From positions 372,001 to 436,000 of the forward strand of contig JAVGVS010000310.1 of NCBI GenBank assembly GCA_032718565.1: a stretch of 64,000 bases of DNA, written 5' to 3'. The notes under the pieces are model-generated. The model was not told where the DNA came from. It ran no database searches and was given only the letters and a program-made list of their open reading frames with translations. The translations under genes and the position numbers were made by a program. Numbering within the stretch: position 1 is the stretch's first letter; each line of letters starts with the position of its first letter. Shown piece by piece: positions 11,701-24,089 of this stretch. The DNA comes from Distichodus sexfasciatus (Eukaryota; Chordata; Actinopteri; Characiformes; Distichodontidae).

Positions 11701-14700
11701 GGTCTCCGAAAAGGAAAAAACGATATTTCTGATGTTGGTCAACATAATCGGCCCGTATCTAAATAAATAGAACGCCGACTTCCGACTCATTACGGCAGAT
11801 CGGGTCACATATTTTCTTTGGACCCCTGCATTTGCATCCTTCATTCTTGATAAACACATCAAGTTCATTGGAGGTCAGGAAGAAACTTTGGATTGTAATC
11901 ATATTTTCTAAGAAGTACCACAGATGGAAAGCAGCTGGCGTGATTTGACTCAAGATTGAATTTCACTAAAACAGGCAGAAAAAGAGGTGAGGAGGAGTCA
12001 TTGGTCTGAAACAAGGTCCTGAGCTCTATCTCCACTCCAGATTCCTGATCACATTCAGCGCAAAGAGTTGTTCACTCTCAAACTCTCGGCCGGCCTCCAG
12101 ATTGTAATTGAAAAGCCAGTCGGCGGAACTCGAGGGAAAACCAAGCCATCGCTCTCTAAGGAATGGTGAGTGGAGGTCAGATGAAGGCGAAATGAACTTG
12201 TCTTTCCTTCCCATACAAAAAAGTATTTAAATATTTTACAGACTATGTATTTTTATCAGATAAAATATATTAATCTAATAACATCATAAATACATTATGT
12301 TAACTAATGTCTATACACCAACATATTTTAATATATTCTACATATAATAGCAGGGCATCTAAACTGTTGAAAAGAAGGGGGTGTTCAGTTGGGAAATGTT
12401 GACCGATTTTAATTTAAGTGGTTATGATATTGCTCTGTATATTTGTGCATATTTTTAGCAAAATGTGGGCCAATTTGAATTCAGTTCTTTAATGAGAAAT
12501 TTCATCAATATTTCTCTTATTTGACACTAGCAACAAACCAATTATGATATTACCCACCACATCTTACCACCACACCAAACATGTATCTACAATACTCTTC
12601 TTCTTTGCCAATGCTGGCAAAACCTCCAAAATGTCATAGAAACTAAATTACTTGATTTTCACATTACTTTTAACTTCTACACTTAGTATTACTGGATGAA
12701 TTAGCTTAATTGTTAACTGTCGCTAACTGCATTTGCCTGTCGTACATTTAAGCTAAACAGTAGCGTTTTACCGCGGCTTAAAACCCCAATGAGCCGGCAG
12801 TGTTAAAGTGAGTGACTGTTAGCCAGGTGGCTGCCATGATTAGCACATTAAAAAGACATTTGGACTGATTAGAACGTCGCTGTGCTGAATTTCACAAACG
12901 CTTTGTCAGCTCAGTCCCCGATAAGCAGTTTTCGATTTGTTTGCAAATTCCGTTCACCTTTTACAGCTTCCATGAATTTCTCTGTCTTAAAGATAAGGTC
13001 CCTAAAGCGAGCTTAATCCTCCCAAACCCGCCAGATATACGCTGTTAGAATAAACTGTTTCGGCCAAGGTGTCACTGTGCAGAAGTTAAAATGTAGATGG
13101 GATGTGTTTCCTGTATGGAAATAAAATTTACTTCAAAGAGAAACTGAAGAAATTAGTTTTTTTGTGTAAATGCATTTGTACTAGAGTCTTTAAATACTCA
13201 GATTTTACTGTTAAATTAAATATGAATGTCTAACTTAACAGAGGACTGAGAATATCAATCTCAATCAAGAGTACAAATGTTATGAAATTGTTAAATTATT
13301 AGCACACATGAACGAAAGCTATTCATAAAATTGTGCAGGAAGAACTATTTAGAGTTTTTGTGCAGTAGTGATTTTCTACTCAACGCACTCACACACTAAA
13401 CCTACTGAGGTAGGGCTGGGCGATCTGACTGATTAATATCATGATTTAAAACTTTTTTTGGAACATAATCCGTGTGTTGGTTGTGTCTTGTTTACATTTG
13501 AAAATGTATTGTTGTATTGTTCACATTAATCTATCTTTCAATCTACAAAATGACGTTCAGTCATAAAATCTTATGCCGGAATCAACACAGGAAACGACAT
13601 GGTCAAAAATATGAAATGGGATGTCCAACAAAAACAAGCACTACTAATTATTCACATGACAATAAGTTCCAGGTGCCATGCACTCTCATTGGCTGTAGCT
13701 AGCCTGCTACGCCCCCAAATATTAAGCAGACTAGAAATCCGGTTGGGAGTGGCATTGCGAGTTTCATCACGAAATGATTATGTTGATTCAATGGGCAACT
13801 AATCCACATCTGCCAATTCACAAAGTTAGTGCTGATATTTCAATTTGACTCAGTTCAAGAGTCAGCAATTGATACGAAAGAGTTTCACATGCATGATTTA
13901 ACAAACTAGTCCTCCTGTTCAACATAAAGTGACATTACAATATACATGATGTCTGATGTTTCCGTTTTGTATCAATGCTGTGGATTTGTTGTTCATCAAA
14001 TTGATTTTTCGATGTAGATTGATCTATCATTACACCCCTAATATTGTGTCAGTGACTAGTCGGGTAAGTTTGTTTGATCATGTCTTTGTAGCATCCCAAT
14101 GTAGCAATTGTCGATTGCCAATTAAATGCAGGGTTGTGGCTGATCGGGGTGTACCGATATATTGTGCTGAATCGATACATCAGTGGAAATGATTTTGTTA
14201 GATCAGCATACGACACTGTCTTATATCGTTCAATGGCTCATGAATCAAATCAAACTGAAATCATTTTGTAACAGATTTTTGGATATTGTCAGATGTGGAA
14301 TCATCATCCGTTGAATCAATACAATATTGTATCATGATGAAACTTATTTATGCCCCTGCCATCCATATGCATTACAAGATCTACTCGATGATGTAAAACT
14401 TGCTACACTTCATTGCAACAATCGAGCGCATGTTAAGGCGGAAGGTTAAGTCAGTGACTCTCAACAAGAGCTTCATTTTCCAAAGTTCACCAGGGTTCGC
14501 TTGTTGACGCAACATATGTTTACCGCTCACCATCCCATCCTCCGTCGCTTTCGCGTGTCGCTGGGACAACCGCATCAACCAATCGGGATGCTATGTTACA
14601 AAGAGCTATGTTACGCAATGAAGGGCTCTAATCGCCCTAATGCAATTTGTTGCTCGTCTTCCTCCCTCACACCCCAGAATTAATAAAGATTGCCGGCCTT

Positions 14701-17700
14701 TGATCGGGTCAAAAAGTATTTAATCTGCTGTCGGAGGCTTAGGGGACGAGGACGGCTGTCTAAATAGGGAGCGTGAGTGATTTCGGAGAGATTATCGAGC
14801 AACGACGCACGCCAGGACTTTTACCAAAGGAAAGAAGAAAAAAATTGCAGCTAAAATAAATTTTCCACAGTCTGGTTTAGAAATCCCTTCTGTAAACCGC
14901 AGGCCTAACAGTTCTCTTGAGTATTTAAGGTTTAATATTATTTATGTTTGTGGGGTCTCTGAAAATGAGAAGCTGATCTCAGTTCATGTTCCCAGTAATT
15001 TTGGAAAAATTGGGCTGACTGCAATAAATTTGTTACTTATAATGAAAGCTTGAGTAAAATACTCATTTGTGCCCAGTTATATTCGCAATGTTCATTTTGC
15101 TGTCACTTTTAGAAAGGACTGAAAACATCTCAATTAGTATCAATGTAAATAAAATACAGAAGCCCAATATATTCAGCACGGAAAAAATAGACACCTTATC
15201 TCGTACTAACAACTTTCATAATTGCCAGAAAAGATCTCATGAACACAGCATTACAAGAAAAGGGAAAAGTGGAAACCCAAGTGGAAAACCCAACGTTTCG
15301 CTTGAGTACTTAAGTTTTTATGTTACTCATCCTCATGGAGTAGCTAAAAATGAGAAGATATTCTAGGTTCATTTTTTCCATGAAAAATATGAAACAAACG
15401 AGCTGATTGTCATTAACTTACAACTTATAATGAATGTCTAAGTAAAATATTATTGAGCCTATTTCTGCCCAGTTCATCCTGATTTTCCTATTGATTTTAG
15501 GTTTTAGAAAGTTTAAGTAGCAAAATCTCATAACACAGTATCTTGTCATTAAGAAAAAATCATTGCAATTATGAAATAAATGTCATAATTACAATAGCAT
15601 GATATAATTGTGAGACAACACTTTATAATCAAGAGGAAAGATCACAATTATGACATCATGATTTTGTAATTACAAGAAAAGATCGTGTAATTAAAAGAAA
15701 AGAACGTGTAATTAAAAGAAAAGATCTCAAAACCACATCATGATCTTGTAAACACAAGAAAAGATCATGTAATTCTAGGAAAAAACCTAATAATTATGAT
15801 ATGAAATTACGAGATGCTCTTGTCTCATTATAAGACACTTATTTCTTAATTGTTCTTATTAGAAGGGATTCTATATGCTTTGTGATTCCATTATCATGTA
15901 CACTGTTTTGCTGTCTTGCCTTAAAAGACATAAGCTATAAAGAAATCTTAACAATAAGATAAAAAAACATATTTATTATAGATTTTTAAGCGACTGTTGG
16001 TCCAAAATGGACACAAAGTGGTTAAGCTAACCTTTTGGAATCAGCAAACTCATCAAGTTGCAACTTAATCCTCATAAATCACCACCAACTCTCCTCTCAT
16101 CTCTTTCTAACTCCGTCCTTCTATAAGCCAGGTCGATTGGATTTATTACCGTGTTGAACATCGCTCACGGTCATGTGTGGTCAGCGTTGACACGGCCTAC
16201 ATGCTCCAACGCAGTCCAGAGGATGAGGTGTTACGTTTGAGTTATTTTATGTTAACATTTTGGCTAAACCCTGATGGATTGGGTACAAACTTGGACTAAG
16301 CTGCAATTCAAATCACGTAAAAATCACATGTCCCAGTCCTAGACTTCAGCTGGATCTAGGTGTGAGCCTCCTTAACTGTCTCTTTTTATTCTGTGTACAC
16401 ACACATCACACACACAACCTACACAACAGGTGTTAGGTGTTTTCCATTTAACTCACATAAAACTTATGAGTATATTTTTTGGTCTAAATAAAGAAAAATA
16501 ATAGTTTTCTGTTTTAGTCATCTTTTGTAATGTTTTAACCATGACTTAACTTAAAAACTATTAGTAGGTACATGGAAAGCTGAAACCACAAGCCAAAACT
16601 TAGGCAACACTTAGACACAGTTATGATGCATCAAAACAGATACCAGTTCATATATTAAACCACTTAAGAATTGTTATACTAGTTGTAATGCATTAGAACA
16701 GTTAAGACACATTATATCTGTTACAACGCATTATAGCTGTTAAGATTTATGACGTAGTACCATTTACAACAGACACTTTACAACTGTTAACACACATTAT
16801 GTCTGTTAGGATGCATTTTAACTGACATTTCACACCACTTAAAGGAATAAAACACATTTTAAGAAATATGACGCATTATAATAATGATGAAGCAATATAA
16901 CATGCCGTCAAAGTAAACTTTGTCATCTCTACTATATAGACTTCAGTTTATACAGTATTATAACTGTTAACACATACTGTATCTTTATGACGCATTTTAA
17001 CTGATAATGATATCATCATTTTATCACATACAAGATACGATACATTTTAAGAGAGATGATACGTTATAACTTTAATGCAGGTCTTAACACATTGCAGTTG
17101 TTATTATGCTTTTTTACAAACTAGGACGCATTAAGAGATAAGGCAAGTTGTAACAAACACATTATTACTGTTAACATGCATCTGTTACAACAGTTTAACA
17201 GATGTTTCAGTTAAGATGTTAAGATGCATTTTATTGAGAAAAGGCACTGTAACCAATGCATTATAACTGTTAACTCGTGTTATATCTGAATGAACAATTT
17301 TAACAGATGCATCCCGCCAGTTAAGAGCTATTGTAAGAGATAAAAGCAATTATAACTTTTCTAAGAGTATTTTCTAAGAGTAAGCGCTTTCATTTTTATG
17401 TTCCCAACATCTGCCTGCACTTTACTGCAGTCAAATCCCACATCCCCTATACACTAATTGGGTAAAAGACACAGTTACTGCATTTTTAGCCATTTTTACT
17501 TCTACATGGTACATTTAGTAGGATGTAGGGAACATTGCTTGTACGTAACACCCTGACTCTGGAAACAATATTTACTTGCATAAAGAAACGTTAGTTCCAA
17601 TTATTGAACTTTTCTCTCCTTAATGAGCCTTTCTTAAGACTTAATGAACATCACTTGTAATTAACACCGAAGAAAATGGCTTAAGCTCTTTCCCACCCTT

Positions 17701-19088
17701 ACCTTAGTTTCTTCCCCAAATGAAATCAGCAATTAATTAAGAGTCGGTCCAGGTGCTCGCTCGCTCGCTCACATCCACCTAGGATATTCTCCACGAGCAG
17801 TGTTGTGCAAGTTACTTGCAAAGTGCAATACACTATATGTTACTTGTTACTGGTATTCAAATGTAATCCGCTACCTTACAATATTACTGTCTCAGAACTG
17901 TAATCGTTACATGACTTCTGTAAATTTGCAGTTACTTTCACCAAAATAACTGTGAAGATATAACTTCACATTCTAATAGAAGAAAAAAATATTGCAGATC
18001 ATTACATGCCCAGTAGAAGGTGATGTTTTGTAGCATAATGATTATGTGCTAACCAGGCTACAAACAATATGATTAATATAACTGGCAAAGTAAGGGCTTA
18101 AGAGACAATTCAAGAAACATTAACAGCCAAAATGAAAAATGACCAGAATTTGAATAACATCATAATAGAGGTGGAATAAACATTAAGTCTAGGCTTGTGT
18201 ATCATTAAACAAAACAAAACTATATCCCACATTAATGCTTACTATAATGATAAGAAAAGATGCACTTTTTCTTACGATTGTCCTTCCTTTATTTTCTTTG
18301 AATTCAAGAGATACACAACATAAGTCATGCATAATGCACAATGGGTGTAGCTTATGATTTCTCATTGTACAGTACAATACAATACGGACGACTATTCCTC
18401 AGCAAAAGTACTGTCTTCTGCCATCTCACCAGAGAAGCAAGCCTTATGTGATGCACTGTGAAAGGGGCTCGACTACCTCTTTTTTTTTTTTACATCACAG
18501 ATAATTAATATGAGGTCTTGCTGTTTTTAAACAAATACATTTTTGATTAAAAGTGCTTTGTAACGCACGCGTTACTTAACATGCACCGTGTAAAATATTA
18601 CTGAAAATTGATAAGTAGTGTCTTACATTACTACGTTACAGCAAAAAGTAATCCGTTACTGTAACTCGTTACTTTTGTAATGCGTTACTCCCAGCACTGT
18701 CCACGAGGTTGTAAAATTAAAGAAGTTTGTCATTTTGAGGGGCTGACATTAAGAGAGACCCCCGACATACTAGAGAAGCAGTGTAATTAAGATGCTCACC
18801 TCCTCCGTGGATGTTCTCCTCGCATGAGTACCAGATGCCGGTGTGGAAGTGTCGGAAGAGAAATCGGTCGTCTCCCGTCTCCCAGCTGTAGTGCACCTTG
18901 GTCGGGTCGCTCTCGTTGACGCCGTAGTCGATGCAGTTGTGGCGGCGCTCGGCGCTGCAGTTGGGCTTGGGGACCCGCTGCGTGCCCTGGCACCAGTAGG
19001 TGCTGATGAAGGCGGTGGTGGAGAACAGCAGCGCCAACAGGTTCAGGCTCACCGACAGCAGAGCGCGGCACCTGCGGCTCGTCTTCAT
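1777..19088 (-). CDS. gsg1l: gsg1l, germ cell-specific gene 1-like protein (5' half; exons 1-4 in window)
   Basis: GSG1L belongs to the PMP22/claudin-like four-TM family. In mammals it is an auxiliary subunit that modulates synaptic AMPA receptors. Four coding blocks on the minus strand follow the mammalian protein in order: 19088-18800, 10382-10335, 5109 to about 4978, and 1888-1777. They cover the N-terminus, TM1, the first extracellular loop with its claudin-like GIW..C motif, TM2, TM3 and the start of the second loop. The exon 1 to 2 junction is in frame (phase 1), and exon 4 starts at phase 1 as expected. The exon-3 block does not join cleanly at either end. The remaining exons (TM4 and cytoplasmic tail) are not found in bases 1-1776, so the gene continues off the left edge. 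Identity rests on recalled similarity to human GSG1L over about 170 residues and is strong. Confidence 0.9.
2028..2354. mobile_element. Tc1-derived MITE, copy 1
   Basis: Terminal inverted repeats of about 60 bp begin CAGTACTGTGCAAAAGT and end with its reverse complement, flanked by TA on both sides (2026-2027, 2355-2356), as expected for Tc1/mariner. The same family recurs at 24471-25022. There is no transposase. It lies in the gsg1l intron just beyond exon 4. Confidence 0.85.
2357..4977. other. gsg1l intron 3, no gene seen
   Basis: It contains a GT-rich patch (2728-2792), the GATA microsatellite and AT-rich DNA. TAGCT/AACTTAG-rich words at 3270-3420 and 3690-3860 may be ends of an old hAT-like element around the GATA run. 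No coding exon was recognised. Confidence 0.55.
3500..3562 (+). repeat. (GATA)n microsatellite
   Basis: About 15 uninterrupted GATA units, preceded by a short GTCT run that is its near-complement. Confidence 0.95.
4978..5109 (-). CDS. gsg1l: gsg1l exon 3 region (TM2), edges uncertain
   Basis: The reading frame from 5109 to about 4996 encodes VPEVLYIMLLVVGFSLMC and continues ...SSNVIDGLKLNAFIAV, which is TM2 of GSG1L and nearly identical to the human segment. An AG lies directly before GTT-CCT-GAG at 5109, but joining exon 2 (phase 1) there gives a stop codon after one residue. The expected preceding residues (GVLWLSV) are not visible. At the other end, the expected FTVLSG is replaced by a frame ending near a GC-type donor (CAG|GC after 4978), one base out of phase with exon 4. 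The protein core is certain and the boundaries are not. Confidence 0.7.
5603..5679. repeat. short hairpin (22-bp arms) in gsg1l intron 2
   Basis: TGACACTTCATATCCAGACA (5603-) pairs with its inverse at 5658-5679 with one bulged base and a 33-nt loop. Confidence 0.75.
5703..5762 (+). repeat. (CA)n(TA)n T-run microsatellite
   Basis: A short CA run passes into a TA run and then poly-T. It adjoins the hairpin at 5603-5679. Confidence 0.9.
6830..7900. repeat. degenerate long-unit tandem repeat (TTTGGGTCAGGC..GGGCCTCTTTT)
   Basis: Words such as CATCTGATTTGG, GGGTCAGGC, TTTTAGGGCCTC and GAAGTAGGTCTGGC recur roughly every 100-150 bp over 1 kb. It is diverged and interrupted by the retroelement tail at 7400-7486. 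Confidence 0.55.
7400..7486 (+). mobile_element. retroelement 3' tail with (CTTGAAT)n
   Basis: GCATGTTGTACCTGTATAAT...GTGACAAGTAAAGAATCTTG ends in a short CTTGAAT repeat, a typical non-LTR retroelement tail. No coding part was seen. Confidence 0.55.
10335..10382 (-). CDS. gsg1l: gsg1l exon 2 (48 nt)
   Basis: This small exon was found by its protein match. Spliced to exon 1 it reads GEKCRSFIDLAPASERG, matching the human GEKCRSFIDLAPASEKG segment with a single Lys to Arg change. The acceptor has a pyrimidine-rich tract ending in CCACCAG, and the donor is G|GTGAGT. It enters and leaves at phase 1. The Cys is the second of the conserved extracellular pair. It lies 8.4 kb downstream of exon 1 in the gene's direction. 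Confidence 0.92.
10680..11105 (+). repeat. degenerate minisatellite (GCAAAACTATTGCATG units)
   Basis: Units of about 20 bp, such as ATGCAAAACTATTGCATGGA, repeat with many substitutions just upstream (on the plus strand) of gsg1l exon 2. Overlapping open frames here are products of the repeat. Confidence 0.75.
11378..11506 (+). mobile_element. LINE-type 3' tail, copy 2
   Basis: It shares AACTGGAGCCATGTCATCTC and GATGACAATAAAGTTTACTT with the copy at 25180. It is a 5'-truncated insertion in gsg1l intron 1. Confidence 0.68.
11561..11810. mobile_element. palindromic MITE with about 75-bp near-identical arms
   Basis: The arms TGTGACCCGATCTGCCGTAA... and their inverse at 11738-11810 match over about 75 bp with one visible mismatch, separated by about 100 bp with shorter imperfect pairing. 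The TGTGACCC terminus resembles a common fish non-autonomous DNA element class. It is in gsg1l intron 1 and has no open frame. Confidence 0.85.
11813..13798. other. gsg1l intron 1, middle part without gene
   Basis: AT-rich DNA. GC-richer patches at 12030-12215 and 12880-13075 have no coding match and may be non-coding conserved DNA. Confidence 0.5.
13799..14370 (+). repeat. AT-rich dispersed repeat family, copy A
   Basis: It shares blocks with copies near 33.8-34.6 and 43.9-44.2 kb: a TTCACAAAGT / GATTTGA start, a GATCAATGNNTGGGCTT-like block, and TTACACCCCTAATA-type ends with many GAATCGAT-type words. It probably derives from one transposon family whose class I cannot name. Confidence 0.55.
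14903..15520 (+). repeat. diverged tandem duplication (about 390-bp period)
   Basis: The block 14903-15117 (CTTGAGTATTTAAG, AAAATGAGAAGCTGATCT, TTACTTATAATGAAAGCTTG, GTGCCCAGTT) recurs at 15290-15520 (CTTGAGTACTTAAG, AAAATGAGAAGATATTCT, CAACTTATAATGAATGTCT, CTGCCCAGTT). Confidence 0.65.
15525..15840 (+). repeat. degenerate minisatellite (AAGAAAAGATCATGTAATT units)
   Basis: Units of about 19-20 bp, such as AAGAAAAGATCGTGTAATTA, repeat imperfectly. A related stretch lies at about 54600-54760. Confidence 0.65.
16600..17350. repeat. degenerate minisatellite (ACTGTTAACACATTAT units)
   Basis: Variants of GCATTATAACTGTTAACACA and its rearranged forms repeat over about 750 bp in gsg1l intron 1. Divergence between units is high, so the array is old. 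Confidence 0.65.
16897..16945 (-). mobile_element. LINE-type 3' tail, copy 3 (short, reversed)
   Basis: GTCAAAGTAAACTTTGTCAT followed by CTCTACTATATAG is the reverse complement of the tail at 11378. It is embedded in the 16.6-17.35 kb repeat array. Confidence 0.6.
17798..18699. mobile_element. hAT-type non-autonomous element with 8-bp target duplication
   Basis: The element begins CAGTGTTGTGCAAGTTACTT and ends TGCGTTACTCCCAGCACTG, flanked on both sides by TCCACGAG (17790-17797 and 18700-18707). An 8-bp duplication is the mark of the hAT superfamily. The ends match the abundant fish repeat of GTTAC-rich termini (AGTAACGCGTTAC). There is no transposase. It lies in gsg1l intron 1, 92 bp from the exon-1 donor. 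Confidence 0.88.
18800..19088 (-). CDS. gsg1l: gsg1l exon 1 (start, TM1, first extracellular loop)
   Basis: This exon encodes residues 1-96 plus one base. The chosen start is the Met of MKTSRR, because the vertebrate protein begins with the same residues; an upstream in-frame ATG at 19172 lacks this support. TM1 spans about residues 9-30, with Y31-W32-C33 just after it. The loop carries two N-glycosylation sequons (NCS at 43, NES at 58), the conserved SWETGDDRFLFRHFHTGIW stretch (residues 68-86) and C89, which form the claudin-type W..GIW..C signature. The exon ends G|GTGAGC, a consensus donor at phase 1. The loop is shorter than the Ala/Gly-rich mammalian one. Confidence 0.93.
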
Positions 19089-19381
19089 TATCACCAACCG
19101 GCGGAGAAGTTCATCAAGACGCCGGGGGAAAAATGTGTAGGTGGGGGAAAGTGGACGGAAATGGCAAAGCAACTCGCAGAAAGAACGGGAAGAAAAGAAA
19201 AAAAATAACTGAAACTAGCGGGGCACGAGTCCGACAGAATCCGAGAATGGAGAATCCCCGAGGGAGGAGAAGAAGAAAACAGGAGGAGGAAGAAGTGGAG
19301 GCCGAGAGAGGGTCAGTGATGCGATTTCATCAAGTACGTACTCAGCACTGAAGCGTCTTGACCGACCGCGGGCGTCCCACC

Positions 19382-20703
<1,322 letters not shown>

Positions 20704-20709
20704 TTAGTC

Positions 20710-23085
20710 CTTCTTCACTGCTCTCAGTTTAGGATCACGGAAATCCTGTTACAGATGGGACGTGACAAAAGCCAGCTAAGTCTAGTTTCTTATGGTACAT
20801 TTACTTAATAAAAAGATCACTACAGGTAAACTGCTCTTCCACGTCACATTTTCTGAGCATTTCTCACCCTCTGAATCTTCCTTGGTGGTTAAGTCTGTAA
20901 ACAAACACAGCAGAGCTTATGCAGCGTGGGAGCTAGATTCAGGAATCAGACTAAACCTCTCTTCTCAAGCCTAATTTCCATAAAGATGAAGCAATGTATA
21001 TTGATTTAAACACAGTCCTCCATCTAATGCAGTCCACCCACATACAGATTTTATCACTTTCACCATTTATGGCCTCTTCCTAATCAATAAATTGTGCAGT
21101 GTAATAGATTTGCCATGTGAGGAGAACACATCAACCATATAAAAGCTTTAAGAATCGTAGTGTTTTAAACCTCATAGCTTTGGCTATTTTTTAAATTAAA
21201 TTTACAACAAAATGATCAGTATATTGACCAGAACAGCTTAAACATAGCTACAATAACATACAAAACCCCAAAGTTGTTAATTAACTGGAGCAAAGTATCA
21301 ACCAGTGCAATATGTGAATTTGTGCCTGTGTTTGAATAAAAAGGGGGGCATTTTGAGAATTGTTTGTAATTGTGATGCAATGCATATAATATAATTACAC
21401 ATGACGATGTTGAACAATAAAATGTCAATTTAGGTACAAAGTGAACAACATTTATCTGTTTTTTGCAATTACAAGTAACAAAAAATGCTAAAAATACCCC
21501 CTCTCTCATGGACATTTTCTCAGCGCTTATAGTTTGATTGCGCCACCAGTGACTCTTTGTTCTAGACACATTTTTGATCATTTTTGGGGTTTTCATAGCC
21601 ATCGAAGGTATTGTAGCTACATACTTAAGGTGTTTTGGCCAAAACAAATGATAATCTTGTTGCAAATTTTAATTATGACGGCAAAAGAGAACTTTGAGAA
21701 TTTTGCAAAGTAAGGTATATATCCCTTTTTGAGAAAGTGTAAAATTGTGATAGTGTATAAGATTTGGAATTGTTATAAAATCCGATGCTCAACAACAGCA
21801 TAAATATCCAGACAAGAATAATTTCATGGTCAAAAACTGTTTACTGAAGAAGGTCTGGAGGAAGTCGAATCCAAACTGGACATTTGAGCTGATGGGATTT
21901 TTCCATTTTTTTTTCTTTTTCTTTTTTTGAGTTGAAAAACGGCAGTTTGAGTCAACGTGAAGGTTTCAGATGGGTGAATTCGTCTTATCCCGGCTGCGCT
22001 GGAGACAGGCCGGTCACAGTTCACCTGCTGTCATAATGGCGGATAGAAAAGGGCTCAACGGTCAGCAACTGAAGGACGCAGAGGCACGAATCGACGTGAA
22101 AAGACTGCCAGAGTTGCGATACTCAGAAGTTGATACATTTTAGAAAAATGGGAATTTAGTTAGTAAAATCACGATTTAAAAGTTTAACCTTAGATATCCT
22201 ATATTGATGAATGTTAATTGTGGTAGCTCTTAGTCTTTAAATGAAAACCTTTATTAGTTTGAGTCATTTCAGCAACTTTTTTCCTTCACATTTTTAGTTA
22301 ATGATGATTATGAAAATGTGTTAATGCTTTAGTCAACTTTTAGTCATGATTTTAGTCAAATTTATTTGCATTTCAGAACAAAGTCATTCAGTTGAATCAA
22401 TGCTTATAATGACTCAGTGAACTGAAGTTTTAGGGTTAGGATTAGATTATGATGAGGTTTAGTGTTAGGATATTTTTGCGTTTTTAACTCATTTCACAGT
22501 TTTAGTTGTAGAGACACCTTTCATGGCTTACAATATTAAATTTCCCAAGGAGAAGTGTGCTATTTGCCTTTTTTTTCATCCCTCTTTTTCTCTTCTTTCT
22601 ACTCAGATGAGTTTTACATTTACTCAACTCAACTTGAGTATTACACTTACTCAACTTTTACAAACTACAAAAAGCTTCACCCTGTGTGACATCACTGGTT
22701 AGGGTTAGTCACGATTTTGTGTAATATTTTATGCTGAAGTGTGTGTGTGTGTTCTCAGGACACACTCCCCTCTCAGGCCTGCTGAATTTCTCGTTATAGT
22801 TGAAGAGGAACAAAAGCCGGGCATTATAAGAAACAGCAAATTGAACTTGCAGGAACACGCAAGGTCACTGCTACGCTTGTCACTTTGAGTAAGAATGCTG
22901 TAATATCTCACTTACACACACACTCTATCAAAGACACACACACAGGACAGTAGTGCAGGATGCTCTGGGTGCTCGAAGTTAAAAACGCTGGCAGAACCAA
23001 CCTAGAGATTCAAAATTTTGTTGTTCATAAGAAACCCTTTTTGAGAAGGGTTATAGAGTCATCTTTTCCTATCTGAGCATGACAT
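20710..23085. other. intergenic stretch upstream of gsg1l, no gene
   Basis: It contains the 21360 repeat and, at about 22220-22480, TTTTAGTCA-rich words similar to 43300-43460, probably another old dispersed repeat. No exon was recognised. Confidence 0.5.
21360..21670. repeat. dispersed repeat with GTAGCTACATA block, copy 1
   Basis: TTTTTTGCAATTACAAGTAA and ATTGTAGCTACATACTTAAG also occur, slightly changed and in a different order, at 51885-52095. An apparent 149-codon minus-strand frame here is part of the repeat and resembles no known protein. Confidence 0.45.
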
Positions 23086-23086
23086 A

Positions 23087-23353
23087 GTCTCTCTCTCTCT
23101 CTCTCTCTCCTTCCTTGACTTTCTCATTCTCTCTGTTTCTTTCTCTTTCTCTCTCTGTCACTTTTTCTCTTTCTCTATCTTACTATTTGTCCATCTCTCT
23201 CTCTTTCACCACCGCTATGAGTGATGTTTGGACGTCACTCATATATACTGTAGGTCTCTTTTTATCTCTCTTTCTCCCTTCAACTCTCTTTCTCTCCTTC
23301 TCTCTTCCTTGCTGTCTCTCTCTTTCTCTCTCTCTCTTTCACACTCTCTCTGT
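23087..23353. repeat. interrupted (CT)n / (TTTCTC)n tract
   Basis: CT-rich low-complexity DNA holds an 80-bp non-repetitive island (about 23205-23265). It is followed by a GA-rich tract at 23465-23520, so complementary purine and pyrimidine tracts lie close together. Confidence 0.85.
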
Positions 23354-24089
23354 TTTCAACTAACTACTTGAAAAGAACTTCTTCAGGCCTTTTGGTACCA
23401 AACATAATGTTTCCATCTGAGAAAAGCTACTTAATGAGGACTTTTAAAGTCAAAAAAGGACAGAAGGAGAAGAGAGAGAGAAAAGAAAAAAGAGGAGAGG
23501 AGAGAAAAGAGGAGAGGAGCTGGACTCCTGCCTTGCCACGATGGCGTCTAATCTTCCCCAAGAACAGCTGCCGCCCCGTCGCCCCTCATCACCTCCGCCC
23601 AGGAAGAGCGAGAGCTCCGACAGCTGTTCACGTGTCAGTTTCACTCTCATGCAGATGTTCCAAGTTTTTTGGGGGGGGATGAAGTGGGGATGATGGAGGG
23701 ATAAATCCCCCATCCTTTTTGAAGCACCCCACTGGAGCTTTCTTAACATCCGTCCGTCCCTCATCAACAAAAAAAGTCAACGTCTCCGGCTGGATTGTTG
23801 CCATATGGTGGATGAGAGAATTGTGTAATATTATCAACGAAAGGGAGATTTAAACGCTGCCTGTAGGAAACAGACGCGTGGTTTACGGTTATGAAATCTA
23901 AATTTTATTTATTGTCTTACTCTAGAGATCACACTGGCGTAATACATATAGTTGATATCAGAATAAAAGGAAGATATTGCTTATTGTAATAAAACATTCC
24001 TCTATTTATGGATGTGACATACAGTATCAGAACTGATTCAGTTTGGATTAATGTAGAAATAAAACACATTAGAAACTGTTATTAAGAGG

